Shown: positions 52,899 to 61,310 of the stretch, piece by piece
Layout: every line of letters starts with the position of its first letter
Position numbering within the stretch: position 1 is the stretch's first letter
Origin: Tepidibacter hydrothermalis
GTDB taxonomy: Bacteria; Bacillota; Clostridia; Peptostreptococcales; Peptostreptococcaceae
Assembly: GCF_029542625.1 (NCBI RefSeq)
Contig: NZ_CP120733.1
Span: 2,542,001 to 2,606,000 of the forward strand
Direction of reading: 5' to 3'
Length of the DNA stretch: 64,000 bases
Notes under the pieces: model-generated
Told to the model about the DNA's origin: nothing
What the model saw: only the letters and a program-made list of their open reading frames with translations
Database searches by the model: none
Position numbers and translations under genes: made by a program

Positions 52899-54020
52899 TT
52901 ATTTACCTCCTTCATTTTCTATTAATTTTATTTTTTTATAAAGTTCATCTACAAATACCTCATTTTCATTAAATGGTCCTATGTAATAAAATCCAGTTCC
53001 ATCAGGTATATCTAGCTTTTTAAGTATATATTCTCCCAAAGATCTTATATATATGTTTTCAAATAATGAAGTTGGCATAACTAAGTATAAACGATCTATG
53101 CCATATTCTAGTAATTCATCTCCTGTTTTTATTATATCCTTTTTATGATTTTCTAAAAGAGGTAATTTTACTTTTATATCATAATTTTTGTCATATTCAA
53201 GATATTTTTTTATCTTTTCTCTAAAAAGTATATCCTCATTTAAATTATTCTTTTTCTCAAGTCCAACCAAAAGTACACCTACAGACTTTTTATTTTCACT
53301 TATACTCCCTATGATTTCTTCCTTATAAGCATTAGCCAGTGCCTTTGAATTCCAAAACAAATCAGTCATCTTTATATTTATCTCATACTTCAATATTCCT
53401 AGATTATCGATTCTCTTTTTCAATAAATCGTAATCCTTGCCTTGAGTTAAAAGTACCGGACATAATATTATATCTTTATAACCTCTATTTACCAAGTCTA
53501 TCAAAGTATCTTCTATATAATTATCTGTATATAAGTTGCTATTTACTATTGTATACTCATTATTTAATTTTTTAGATAATTTCTTTCGTAAAACACTTGC
53601 CTTATCTTTAAATTGACTAGATCCTAAATGTTCATAAGCATCTTTATATTTATAGAGATTATAAGTCATATTAAAAAACGAATATATGCTATCTCTATAA
53701 TAAATTTCTTTTGCTCTTTGACTTAAGTTATACCTTCTATCCTCTCCATCGTACACCAGAACTATAGCTTTTTTAGATTGTGCCTTATCAGATAATTCTA
53801 AGGTCTTCGTATTGACCTCTTGTTGAAAAAAAATTATTATAACCAAATTGAGTATAAAATAAGATATAACAAAACTTGTAATCAAAAATTCAGTATCCTT
53901 ATTTGATATTATATTGTAGATGCAAATAGTAAATATTACTATACATACCCGTTCTAAGAATCCATCCAATACGAATATACAAAAAAAACATAATCCTAAT
54001 ATTATTTTTTTTATCAACAT
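52899..54020 (-). CDS. Membrane-anchored chelatase-fold protein of unknown function
   Basis: About 373 residues. Three or so hydrophobic spans (about 1-70 of the shorter form) precede a soluble part with a ferrochelatase/CbiX-like pattern: KAIVLVYDGEDRRYNL, LGSSQFKDKASVLRKKL, DLVNRGYKDIILCPVLLTQGKDYDLLKKRID, then a second half with GVLLVGLEKKN and PTSLFENIYIRSLGEYIL. The metal-binding His of true chelatases (usually GxH) is replaced by GKD. I do not recognise the family with certainty. The start is likely at 54020 (ATG) or 54017 (TTG) after GTGGGTG; the longer frame starts inside an inverted repeat. Confidence 0.55.
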   Translation of the reverse strand: MLIKKIILGLCFFCIFVLDGFLERVCIVIFTICIYNIISNKDTEFLITSFVISYFILNLVIIIFFQQEVNTKTLELSDKAQSKKAIVLVYDGEDRRYNLSQRAKEIYYRDSIYSFFNMTYNLYKYKDAYEHLGSSQFKDKASVLRKKLSKKLNNEYTIVNSNLYTDNYIEDTLIDLVNRGYKDIILCPVLLTQGKDYDLLKKRIDNLGILKYEINIKMTDLFWNSKALANAYKEEIIGSISENKKSVGVLLVGLEKKNNLNEDILFREKIKKYLEYDKNYDIKVKLPLLENHKKDIIKTGDELLEYGIDRLYLVMPTSLFENIYIRSLGEYILKKLDIPDGTGFYYIGPFNENEVFVDELYKKIKLIENEGGK

Positions 54021-54030
54021 CATCACCCAC

Positions 54031-54096
54031 ATTTTTATAAGTATGTGGAATAAAATTCCATCCAAATTAAGCTTCACTTTATATACTTATAAAAAT
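54031..54096. repeat. Inverted repeat containing a mobile-element-end remnant
   Basis: Perfect 14-base arms (ATTTTTATAAGTAT at 54031-54044, ATACTTATAAAAAT at 54083-54096) enclose a plus-strand fragment AAATTCCATCCAAATTAAGC, related to the ends of the remnants at 1707 and 54618. The chelatase-like gene begins just outside it. Confidence 0.6.
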
Positions 54097-54112
54097 ATGA
54101 ATGTTTTCAAAA

Positions 54113-54142
54113 ATAAAGAACAGAAGTTTTTCTGTTCTTTTA
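54113..54142 (-). terminator. Terminator of the YhcN/YlaJ lipoprotein gene
   Basis: AAAGAACAGAA / TTCTGTTCTTT hairpin across the end of the gene. Confidence 0.8.
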
Positions 54143-54553
54143 AACATTTGGTATAAAATTATTAACTATATTTTGTATCTCCCATTTTAAATCTACAGTT
54201 TTGCCTCCATCTGCATTCTTAGATATGTTTTGAATTTTTTTTGATATATTCTCATCAGATGTTATAAATATATTTTTTATATTTGAGTTTTCATGTTTTA
54301 CTATATCTTTTATATTTTTTTTAAGTGATTGTTGACTAATATAATTCATATCATTTTTATTTTTGAAGTTTATGTTGATTAGTGCCGTAGTGTTAGTACA
54401 TAGCACATTACAATTTTGTATATACTGTATTTTAGATATATCTTGCTCTATGTCTACAGCATTTATCATAGAAGCATTATTTGAAGCTGAATTGCATCCT
54501 GAAATCATAAAAACTAATACCATAATCATATAAAAAACATATCTTCTATTCAA
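54140..54553 (-). CDS. YhcN/YlaJ family sporulation lipoprotein
   Basis: 137 residues with a lipoprotein signal peptide (hydrophobic 5-17, lipobox ISGC at 17-20) and the YhcN/YlaJ-type domain: DIEQDISKIQYIQNCNVLCTNTTALINI, KKNIKDIVKHENSNIKNIFITSDENI. Family members are found in spore membranes. Its lipid modification would need Lgt and LspA, both in the window. TTG start (54551-54553) after AAAGGATG. Confidence 0.8.
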   Translation of the reverse strand: MNRRYVFYMIMVLVFMISGCNSASNNASMINAVDIEQDISKIQYIQNCNVLCTNTTALININFKNKNDMNYISQQSLKKNIKDIVKHENSNIKNIFITSDENISKKIQNISKNADGGKTVDLKWEIQNIVNNFIPNV

Positions 54554-54617
54554 AATATCACATCCTTTATGCCAAATCTAAGATTTCTAAAGCGCACTCT
54601 TTTGAGAGTGTAAATAA

Positions 54618-54700
54618 AAACTCTACAGCTTCTGGATTAATTTAACTAAAAATTCAAATGGAATAATAATTACATCTGAATTAAGTTTCATTTTATATAA
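54618..54700 (+). pseudogene. Mobile-element-end remnant, second copy
   Basis: ACAGCTTCTGGATTA, AACTAAAAATT and ACATCTGAATTAAGTTTCA on the plus strand match the minus-strand sequence of 1707-1800, with a small internal deletion and stops. No frame remains. The 347-base gap around it also has the ychF promoter and a 16-base palindrome (CACTCTTTTGAGAGTG, near 54595). Confidence 0.55.
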
Positions 54701-54804
54701 ATAGTTTTTTCTTTTTTGTACAGATTAATGTTAAGTAATTTTATATTTTTTAGGAAATTCTAAACAGTATAATGTGATTTTTTTCAACATGTATTTTTGT
54801 TTTG

Positions 54805-54833
54805 TTGCACGTATAGCTTATATAAGTTATAAT
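54805..54833 (+). promoter_or_regulatory. Sigma-A-type promoter for ychF
   Basis: TTGCAC (54805-54810), 17-base spacer, TATAAT (54828-54833), about 68 bases before the ychF start. Best-formed vegetative promoter seen in the window. Confidence 0.7.
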
Positions 54834-54900
54834 AACTCTGTATGTTTTAGAGTTTTTTACAAAAACTAGTTGATAATTAATGAACGAAAGGAAGATTCAT

Positions 54901-55995
54901 ATGAAATTAGGTATAGTTGGTTTACCTAACGTTGGAAAAAGTACTTTATTTAATGCAATAACTCAAGCTGGTGCAGAGTCTGCAAATTACCCATTCTGTA
55001 CTATTGAACCTAACGTTGGTGTAGTTTCAGTTCCAGATGAAAGATTACATAAATTAAAAGAAATATATAATTCTCAAAAAATAGTTCCCACAGCAATAGA
55101 GTTTTGTGATATAGCAGGTCTTGTTCGTGGTGCTAGTAAGGGAGAAGGTCTTGGTAACAAATTCTTATCTCATATAAGAGAGGTTGAATCAATTATTCAC
55201 GTTGTACGTTGCTTTGAAGATCCTAACGTCGTTCACGTTGATGGTTCTGTAGATCCCTTAAGAGATATAGAAACAATAAACCTTGAGTTAATATTCTCTG
55301 ATATTGAGATACTTGAGAGAAGAATCCAAAAAACTCAAAAAGCTGCAAAAGCCGATAAGTCTCTTATGTCTGAGCTTAACTTCATAAATAAATTAAAAGA
55401 TACTTTAGAAGATAATAAGTGCATAAGAACTATGGACTTTACAGATGATGAGCAAACTTTTGTTAATCAATTAAATCTTTTAACTTCAAAGCCTGTAATA
55501 TACGTTACTAATGTATGTGAAGATGAACTTGCTGATGAAGCAGCTGATAATCCACTTGTTGCAAAAGTTAGAGAATTTGCTTCTTCAGAAAATGCTCAAG
55601 TAGTAGTTGCTTGTGCTCAAATAGAAGCTGAAATTTCTGAACTTGAAGAAGATGAAAAGAAAGAATTCTTAGCAGACTTAGGTCTTCATGAATCTGGTCT
55701 TGATAAGCTTATAAAAGCTTCTTATTCTTTACTTGGACTTATAAGTTATTTAACTGCTGGACCAAAAGAAGTTAGAGCTTGGACAGTAAAAATGGGTGCT
55801 AAAGCTCCTGAAGCTGGTGGAAAGATACACTCTGATATCGAAAGAGGATTCATAAGAGCAGAAACTATAGCATTTGATGATTTAGTTAATGTTGGTACTA
55901 TGAGTGCTGCTAAAGAGAAGGGTCTTGTTAGACTTGAAGGAAAAGATTATATAGTTAAAGATGGAGACGTTATATTATTTAGATTTAACGTTTAA
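54901..55995 (+). CDS. ychF: Redox-regulated ATPase/GTPase YchF (OBG family)
   Basis: About 364 residues. The P-loop GLPNVGKSTLFNAIT, the DIAGLVRGASKGEGLGNKFL switch region and a C-terminal TGS domain (EVRAWTVKMGAKAPEAGG, IERGFIRAETIAFDDLV) are typical. YchF binds ATP in most bacteria and interacts with ribosomes. It is the first plus-strand gene of the window. ATG at 54901 with AAGGAAG ahead; an earlier ATG at 54880 has no site. Confidence 0.97.
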   Translation: MKLGIVGLPNVGKSTLFNAITQAGAESANYPFCTIEPNVGVVSVPDERLHKLKEIYNSQKIVPTAIEFCDIAGLVRGASKGEGLGNKFLSHIREVESIIHVVRCFEDPNVVHVDGSVDPLRDIETINLELIFSDIEILERRIQKTQKAAKADKSLMSELNFINKLKDTLEDNKCIRTMDFTDDEQTFVNQLNLLTSKPVIYVTNVCEDELADEAADNPLVAKVREFASSENAQVVVACAQIEAEISELEEDEKKEFLADLGLHESGLDKLIKASYSLLGLISYLTAGPKEVRAWTVKMGAKAPEAGGKIHSDIERGFIRAETIAFDDLVNVGTMSAAKEKGLVRLEGKDYIVKDGDVILFRFNV

Positions 55996-56011
55996 ACTTT
56001 AAAATATTATA

Positions 56012-56053
56012 ATTAAACCGTTACAACCTTTTATAGGATTGTAACGGTTTTTT
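56012..56053 (+). terminator. ychF terminator
   Basis: AACCGTTACAA / TTGTAACGGTT hairpin followed by TTTTTT, just after the ychF stop. Confidence 0.92.
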
Positions 56054-56254
56054 ATATTGTCAATACTCACTTACTAATATTTATAATACGAATCATAGGG
56101 TTACTTTTTTCGCTTCCTCATGTTGTGACATTCCACATTATTTTACTAGAGTTGTATAAAGATGTCTCTTTTATTTCCCAATATTTTTGTTTGACCCTAA
56201 AAAAATTTCTCTACCATACACATCGTATAACTAAATTTTTATCAGTATTAATTT

Positions 56255-57019
56255 TTAATACAGTACTTCTTCAATATTATTTGGTATAGAACTACTAAAA
56301 GTTTCAAATGCTTTTTCAGGATCGCTTCTATACATTTTATATATTGATTCAACGCCTTTTACATGAATCTCATCTTTCCCTTCCATCAAACCTTTAATAG
56401 CCAAAGCTGCGGCTTCATCTGGCATAATAGCTCTGTCGGATACATCCCCCTGTTGAAATGGAGTATTAACCTCGGGATATAGTATTTCTTGAACATGAAT
56501 ACCTCGATCTTTTAGCTGATAGCGCAATGTTTTTGTCAATGAATGTAGTGCGGCCTTATTAGAACAATAACTTGCTTTAGTAAATAAGGGAATATAAATC
56601 AATCCCGATGTGATATTCACAATAGTTCCCTTGCTTTTCTCAAGAAGAGGCTGAAATAATTTTGCCATTAGTATAGGTGATTTTTGATTAATCTCATAAT
56701 CAGCATCCATATACCTTTCAAGTTTCTCCATATCTTCCATATTGAAAAGATATCTATTGGTACTCCCTGCATTATTAATTAGCATATCCAATTGTCCAAA
56801 CTGGCCATTGATTTTAGTAAATAGAGATGTTCTATCCTTAGAATCTGTAACATCACATACGTAGGTATGAAGCGAAGGAACCTGTTTTTTTACTAAATCA
56901 AGTTTGTTCTCACTACGACCACATATAAGAACAGTGTAGTCTAACTTATCCATCTGCTTTGCCATTTCTAATCCTATACCTGAGCTTCCACCCGTTATTA
57001 ATACTATTTTTTTCTTCAT
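56255..57019 (-). CDS. SDR-family NAD(P)-dependent oxidoreductase, DltE-like
   Basis: 254 residues: LITGGSSGIGLEMAK (nucleotide site), LINNAGSTNR, and catalytic SYCSNKAAL with the YxxxK pair, preceded by VNITSGL Ser region. The closest pattern is the DltE-type short-chain dehydrogenase group. Substrate unknown. ATG start after GGGG. It lies just downstream of a Crp/Fnr-family gene in the same direction, which may regulate it. Confidence 0.85.
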   Translation of the reverse strand: MKKKIVLITGGSSGIGLEMAKQMDKLDYTVLICGRSENKLDLVKKQVPSLHTYVCDVTDSKDRTSLFTKINGQFGQLDMLINNAGSTNRYLFNMEDMEKLERYMDADYEINQKSPILMAKLFQPLLEKSKGTIVNITSGLIYIPLFTKASYCSNKAALHSLTKTLRYQLKDRGIHVQEILYPEVNTPFQQGDVSDRAIMPDEAAALAIKGLMEGKDEIHVKGVESIYKMYRSDPEKAFETFSSSIPNNIEEVLY

Positions 57020-57112
57020 AAAAAAACCCCCTAATCTGTTTTCTTATAGTCTACAGTACAGGAGGATATTGTTCCTTGACATAGGTCAATTTTATAAATA
57101 ATTTCTGTATAT

Positions 57113-57718
57113 TTAAATTTTTTTCCTAATTCTACTTAAAGTCTCTGGAGTAATCCTTAGATATGAGGCAATGTGATATTTTTTTATTTCATTTACTAAT
57201 GTAGGATATCTCTTAATAAAATCTTGATATCGTTTGGTGGCATCATCAAGTAAAAAGGATTTTTCCCTTAGCTCCTTCATCATATACATCTTCTCCACCA
57301 ACTTAAAAAGAAAGGTATACCATCTAATGTCCCTATCTGCTAAATCTAATAAATCTTTATATGTTAACATCAGTATTTCTGAATCCCTTAAAGCTTCAAT
57401 CGAGAAAAAAGATTCTCTGTTTTCAAGCATAGCACTATATGATACAGTAAAAATACCAGGCACAGAAAATCCCTTAGTAAAATCGTTTCCATCTCTATCA
57501 ACATAATACAGCCTAAACAGACCATTTATATTATAGGCTAAGGAATCCGGTACCTCTCCTGCCCTAACGAAATACTCTCCCTTTTTGACCATTTTATAAG
57601 TAGTCACCTTGTAGAGTTCATCAATCATATCCCTTGTTACCGTGTGTATATTGTTAAGTCCAATCATCATGCTATTCTTAAGTGCTATATCATCGATGCT
57701 ACTATTTCTATACTCCAT
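57113..57718 (-). CDS. Crp/Fnr-family transcriptional regulator
   Basis: 201 residues: an N-terminal cyclic-nucleotide-binding-like beta barrel (GEYFVRAGEVPDSLAYNINGLFRLYYVD) and a short C-terminal helix-turn-helix ending YHIASYLRITPETLSRIRKKI. No Cys cluster of Fnr type. The compact form without a long wing is common in Bacteroides-like/clostridial regulators. Its ligand is unknown. ATG start after GAGG. The SDR gene is the probable partner. Confidence 0.85.
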   Translation of the reverse strand: MEYRNSSIDDIALKNSMMIGLNNIHTVTRDMIDELYKVTTYKMVKKGEYFVRAGEVPDSLAYNINGLFRLYYVDRDGNDFTKGFSVPGIFTVSYSAMLENRESFFSIEALRDSEILMLTYKDLLDLADRDIRWYTFLFKLVEKMYMMKELREKSFLLDDATKRYQDFIKRYPTLVNEIKKYHIASYLRITPETLSRIRKKI

Positions 57719-57884
57719 TTTCTAACCTCACTTTACCAATCTATGATACGCCCACATAATCTTTTAAACTTACTTAAACCCTCGTTCTAGCCCTACTATA
57801 TCAAATTTCAATATATGTTCAATGATTAAGCTATCTACTTACTTAAGCAATATTTCATATCAATCAGGTTCTCACTCCCATCTC

Positions 57885-59312
57885 TTACAAATCATTATTT
57901 ACTTCTTCTTCATAAGAATCGTCTAATTTTTCATCTTCCCATTCTCCATCTTCTTCATAAGAATCGTCTAATTTTTCATCTTCCCATTCTCCATCTTCTT
58001 CATAAGAATCATCTAGTTCTTCCTCTTCCCATTCTTCATCTTCTTCATAAGAATCATCTAGTTCTTCCTCTTCCCGCTCTTCATCTTCTTCATAAGAATC
58101 ACCTAATTCTTCTTCCCACTCTTCATCTTCTTCATATGTATCATCTAGTTCTTCTTCCCACTCTTCATCTTCTTCATATGTATCATCTAGTTCTTCTTCC
58201 CACTCTTCATCTTCTTCATATGTATCATCTAGTTCTTCTTCCCACTCTTCATATTTTTTATAAAAATAAGTTGGTTCTTTCTCTTTCCAAACTTCTTTAT
58301 CTTCTTTCAATTTTATTATTGATTGTAAACTTTCTATTACTTCATAGAGTTCTTCGAATTCTGAATCTTCATTAATAAGCTGATTTTCCATTATGTCAAT
58401 ATCATCAAACAAATCTTCGATTTTTTCAAAATCCTCTCTATTCAACACATCTTTTAATTGATCAACTCTATTTTTGATGTCCTCAATATTTTCTTCTATT
58501 TGCTCCAGTTTCTGTAAGTCTTTCCCATCAATTATTTGAATAGTTTTATCCATCTTCAGGTCATCTTTAATCTCTTTTTTCTTGATAAGATCAGATACTC
58601 TGCCTTTTTCAATTGTTGTTTTATCAATTTTATGGTCACCCATCTCAAGTAATCGATACTTACCTACACTGAGTCTCTGTTCTTCTGCTGCTTTAAGATC
58701 CTGTTCATCTGATTCAATAAATATAACTTTTACACTTTTATAAACCTCATTCTCTGACATGGCTAAGCTAACGCCATCCGCTACTACCTTTTGTAACGGC
58801 TTATCATCATCATTCTTAAAACTTACCGTTGATACCAATACCGTATTATCCGATTCCAATGCATAACCCGACTTTTCAACATCCGATAAAATTTCTGACA
58901 CAACAACAGTTAGGGGTTCGCCAATCAATTCTGTATCCAGAATGTTCTTGCTTTCATCATTCATTGCCTTAATTTGAATAACATTATATGCATCATCTAT
59001 TCCGAGTTCAAAACTAGGATTAATATCAAGACTAACCATTGCATACAGTGGACGATTATCTTTTAGAAATATATTATTTATGAGTACTACAATTGCGATA
59101 CATGCAGCCAGTGTAGCTACAACTTTTAAATAATTGGACTTAATTGAACGCTTTTCATTTTCTTCTTCTAAAAAAATTATATCTTCATCAAGGACAAAAA
59201 TCTTTTGTCCTATTCTCATTCCTTCTCTACGTTTTATTCTGATTAAATCGGAGTCATCAGTTGCAATAAGTGCATAATCATTATTTAATTTCAAAACCAT
59301 GCCACGTCTCAT
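57885..59312 (-). CDS. rsgI: RsgI-like anti-sigma-I factor with an acidic repeat tail
   Basis: About 475 residues. The cytoplasmic RsgI N-domain (MRRGMVLKLNNDYALIATDDSDLIRI, 1-58), one membrane span (about 62-83), an extracellular part with SLDINPSFELGID (Asn98-Pro99, the site at which RsgI autoproteolysis has been reported), and a coiled coil (about 215-320). The C-terminus is eight units of a 14-15-residue acidic repeat (EEWEEELDDTYEED type, about 359-474). There is no carbohydrate-binding module as in cellulolytic Clostridia. Start ATG at 59310-59312 shares the stop of sigI (TAATG), so the two are co-translated. Confidence 0.88.
   Translation of the reverse strand: MRRGMVLKLNNDYALIATDDSDLIRIKRREGMRIGQKIFVLDEDIIFLEEENEKRSIKSNYLKVVATLAACIAIVVLINNIFLKDNRPLYAMVSLDINPSFELGIDDAYNVIQIKAMNDESKNILDTELIGEPLTVVVSEILSDVEKSGYALESDNTVLVSTVSFKNDDDKPLQKVVADGVSLAMSENEVYKSVKVIFIESDEQDLKAAEEQRLSVGKYRLLEMGDHKIDKTTIEKGRVSDLIKKKEIKDDLKMDKTIQIIDGKDLQKLEQIEENIEDIKNRVDQLKDVLNREDFEKIEDLFDDIDIMENQLINEDSEFEELYEVIESLQSIIKLKEDKEVWKEKEPTYFYKKYEEWEEELDDTYEEDEEWEEELDDTYEEDEEWEEELDDTYEEDEEWEEELGDSYEEDEEREEEELDDSYEEDEEWEEEELDDSYEEDGEWEDEKLDDSYEEDGEWEDEKLDDSYEEEVNNDL
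57903..58250 (-). repeat. Tandem 42-45-bp coding repeats in rsgI (eight units)
   Basis: The 3' end of rsgI consists of eight consecutive in-frame units of 14 or 15 codons. The three units at the 5' end (EEWEEELDDTYEED) are almost identical in DNA; those near the 3' end vary (GEWEDEKLDDSYEED). No spacers separate the units. Confidence 0.93.
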
Positions 59313-60025
59313 TATGATGAACACCTCTTTCTATCTGAATAAATCCATTGTTTTAAAGTGGCTAAGTTCTTTGTGAAAATAACCACAGTTGCTATTATGA
59401 ATTTCTTGCTTCGTTTTAATACTTTTTTAGTCGTTCTAAATCTAAGTATAATCTTGGCCATTGGTAATTTGTATTTTTGATACATACGATCAACAATTTC
59501 ACTATCATGACTTATTTTTTCAGACAAATCAATTGCATTGTTCCTTGTATCTGCATGTCTAGGTAATTCATCCACTAACTGTTCTAAATCAAATCCAAAT
59601 TTTTGTATAAAAGACTCCCATATTTCAACTTCAACTGCTACTTCATTCTCAAAATTTGAATCATTCATTCCAGCTTGATATCCATTAGATTCGGTCATCT
59701 GTTCAAGTGAAATTACTTTATTAGTTCTTCGTTCTTTATTTATAAAATCTTTAATCCTACTGCTAATGACTAGTCTGGCAAAGCTTAAAAATGTAGCACC
59801 ACGGTCTGCATAATACTTTGACATTGCTTCATCAAATGCTATCAGTCCAACACTTAGTTCCTCACTGTTTTCCACCTCTACATACCTACCTGTGACTTGT
59901 GTTATCGTATGTACAATGAATGGCAAATGAGCCTCAATCACTCTACTTTTATATACTTTTTCCTCTTCAGGATGAGCACGTATATATTCAATTATTTCTT
60001 CGAGTTTTTCCATCTTTGCTGTCAT
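59312..60025 (-). CDS. sigI: RNA polymerase sigma factor SigI
   Basis: 237 residues: region 2 motifs RVIEAHLPFIVHTI, ELSVGLIAFDEAMSKYYADRGATFLSFARLVISSRIKDFINKERR match SigI. The C-terminal region (LSEKISHDSEIVDRMYQKYKLPMAKIILRFRTTKKVLKRSKKFI) is the SigI-specific DNA-binding part. SigI responds to heat or extracellular polysaccharide depending on species, and is held by RsgI. ATG start after GGAGGG. The rsgI start overlaps its stop. Confidence 0.92.
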   Translation of the reverse strand: MTAKMEKLEEIIEYIRAHPEEEKVYKSRVIEAHLPFIVHTITQVTGRYVEVENSEELSVGLIAFDEAMSKYYADRGATFLSFARLVISSRIKDFINKERRTNKVISLEQMTESNGYQAGMNDSNFENEVAVEVEIWESFIQKFGFDLEQLVDELPRHADTRNNAIDLSEKISHDSEIVDRMYQKYKLPMAKIILRFRTTKKVLKRSKKFIIATVVIFTKNLATLKQWIYSDRKRCSS

Positions 60026-60085
60026 TTGAACCCTCCAGTAAGAATTGGGATGCCAAATGGCATCCCTTTATGTACTCACATCTAA

Positions 60086-60922
60086 TTAATATTGATCTTC
60101 ATTATCCCAACTATCTTCAAATTCTTCATCATCTTGGTCATCCCAGTTGTCTTCGAAATCTTCATAATCTTCATCATCCCAGTTATCCCCGAAATCTTCA
60201 CCATCTTCTTCATCCCAATTGTCTTCGAAATTTTCACCATCTTCTTTATCCCAGTTATCTTCGAAATCTTCACCGTCTTCTTTGTCCCAGTTATCTTCGA
60301 AATCTTCACCGTCTTCTTTATCCCAGTTATCTTCGAAACCTTCAACGTCTTCTTTATCCCAGTTATCTTCTAAATCTTCATCATATTCTTCATCCCAGTT
60401 GTCTTCGAAGCCTTCATCGTATTCGTCGTACCAATCATTTTCGAATTCTTCATCCATTCTATATAATGATTTGTATGATTCTTCTAGTTTTTCTTCAATA
60501 CTTTTAGCTTCTTCTTCACTCAATTCTTCGTTATTAAGTTCTTCCAGTTTAGCAATTACTTCTAAAACTTCTTTTCTACCTTCAATTTTTTCATTTTTTA
60601 CTTTTTCTTCAATCTCTAGCAGTGTTGTTTCTAATGATTTAATACTTTCTCTCACTTCATCTTCATCTAAATCTTCTGAAAGAATCATAGTAAAACTCTT
60701 TTTCAATGTTTCTGTCAATTCATCAGTAAGTTCCTTGTCAACTTCATCTCCAAAAGCAATGTATAATTCTATACCTTCGTTAATAAGCATGCCCAGCTCT
60801 TTATCCAAATTAACTTTCTCAACAACTGAACTCTTTGCCTTTTCTGGAATCTCATTAGCATATACAGGAACACCTGTTGCAGTTATCATAATACTCAATA
60901 TTAATACTAAAAATTTTTTCAT
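60086..60922 (-). CDS. Secreted acidic repeat protein, first gene of the SigI-RsgI operon
   Basis: About 278 residues. A signal peptide (KKFLVLILSIMITATGVPVYA) with a cleavage site after YANE is followed by a coiled-coil region (about 40-150) and ten 12-residue units of FEDNWDKEDGED type at the C-terminus. The mature protein is strongly acidic with regular Trp and Phe. I recognise no family. Its stop is 60 bases ahead of sigI, so all three are probably one unit. The start is ATG at 60920-60922; AAGAAAGGG precedes it and overlaps an earlier GTG at 60931. Confidence 0.75.
   Translation of the reverse strand: MKKFLVLILSIMITATGVPVYANEIPEKAKSSVVEKVNLDKELGMLINEGIELYIAFGDEVDKELTDELTETLKKSFTMILSEDLDEDEVRESIKSLETTLLEIEEKVKNEKIEGRKEVLEVIAKLEELNNEELSEEEAKSIEEKLEESYKSLYRMDEEFENDWYDEYDEGFEDNWDEEYDEDLEDNWDKEDVEGFEDNWDKEDGEDFEDNWDKEDGEDFEDNWDKEDGENFEDNWDEEDGEDFGDNWDDEDYEDFEDNWDDQDDEEFEDSWDNEDQY
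60089..60445 (-). repeat. Tandem 36-bp coding repeats in the secreted protein (ten units)
   Basis: Units of 12 codons (FEDNWDKEDGED and variants FENDWYDEYDEG, LEDNWDKEDVEG, FGDNWDDEDYED). The central four are almost identical. The unit is different in length from the RsgI repeat, but its composition (Asp/Glu with Trp, Phe or Tyr) is alike. Confidence 0.93.
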
Positions 60923-61185
60923 ATATTTCACCCTTTCTTAAATAGTACTACTATATACGATTCACCTATTTATTTTAGGGACCCTTTTTCATAAAAAATG
61001 AAAAACTTTTTAGATAAAAGTATTATTTACTTTGTAACTTCCTCTAAATATAACTAGCTACGCTATTATTTTACCATATATAGATTAATTACTCCTATAG
61101 ATAATAGGAGTTAATCCAGTCTTCATCTACCCTAACCTATAAAACTTTTTTATTTTGTAATACAACTTATTTAAATGGTATGTAT

Positions 61186-61243
61186 AAAAAAGACAACAAA
61201 TTTCTAGTAACCTACCAGAAATTTACTGTCTTTTTATACACTA
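61186..61243 (-). terminator. Terminator of the alkylsulfatase-like gene
   Basis: Imperfect long hairpin (AAAAAGACAGTAAATTTCTGG on the minus strand pairs with CCAGAAATTTGTTGTCTTTTT-like sequence) ending in a T-run. The 380-base gap around it has a further small hairpin (ACTCCTA / TAGGAGT, 61091-61111) and no other ORF. Confidence 0.65.
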
Positions 61244-61310
61244 ATAAATTATAAAATTTGTGTTCTATTTATAATATTTATGAAAAAGCTACACTTTCAA
61301 CTAGAGGAAT

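Noticed and set aside
53920-54156. Plus-strand frame over the chelatase-like gene start
   Set aside because: Overlaps an inverted repeat and a terminator, low-complexity protein, no ribosome site.
57903-58250. Regular short repeats resembling a CRISPR array
   Set aside because: Units are contiguous with no unique spacers, are in frame with rsgI and keep a constant protein pattern.
60089-60445. Second CRISPR-like repeat block
   Set aside because: Same reasons: 36-base coding units without spacers, inside a signal-peptide protein.
60219-60941. Long plus-strand frames opposite the secreted acidic repeat gene
   Set aside because: They are Ser/Pro-rich mirror images of the acidic repeats, have no ribosome site and no known domain.
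60932-61000. SigI-type promoter ahead of the secreted-protein gene
   Set aside because: Only weak resemblance to reported SigI -35 and -10 elements could be found, so I do not call it.
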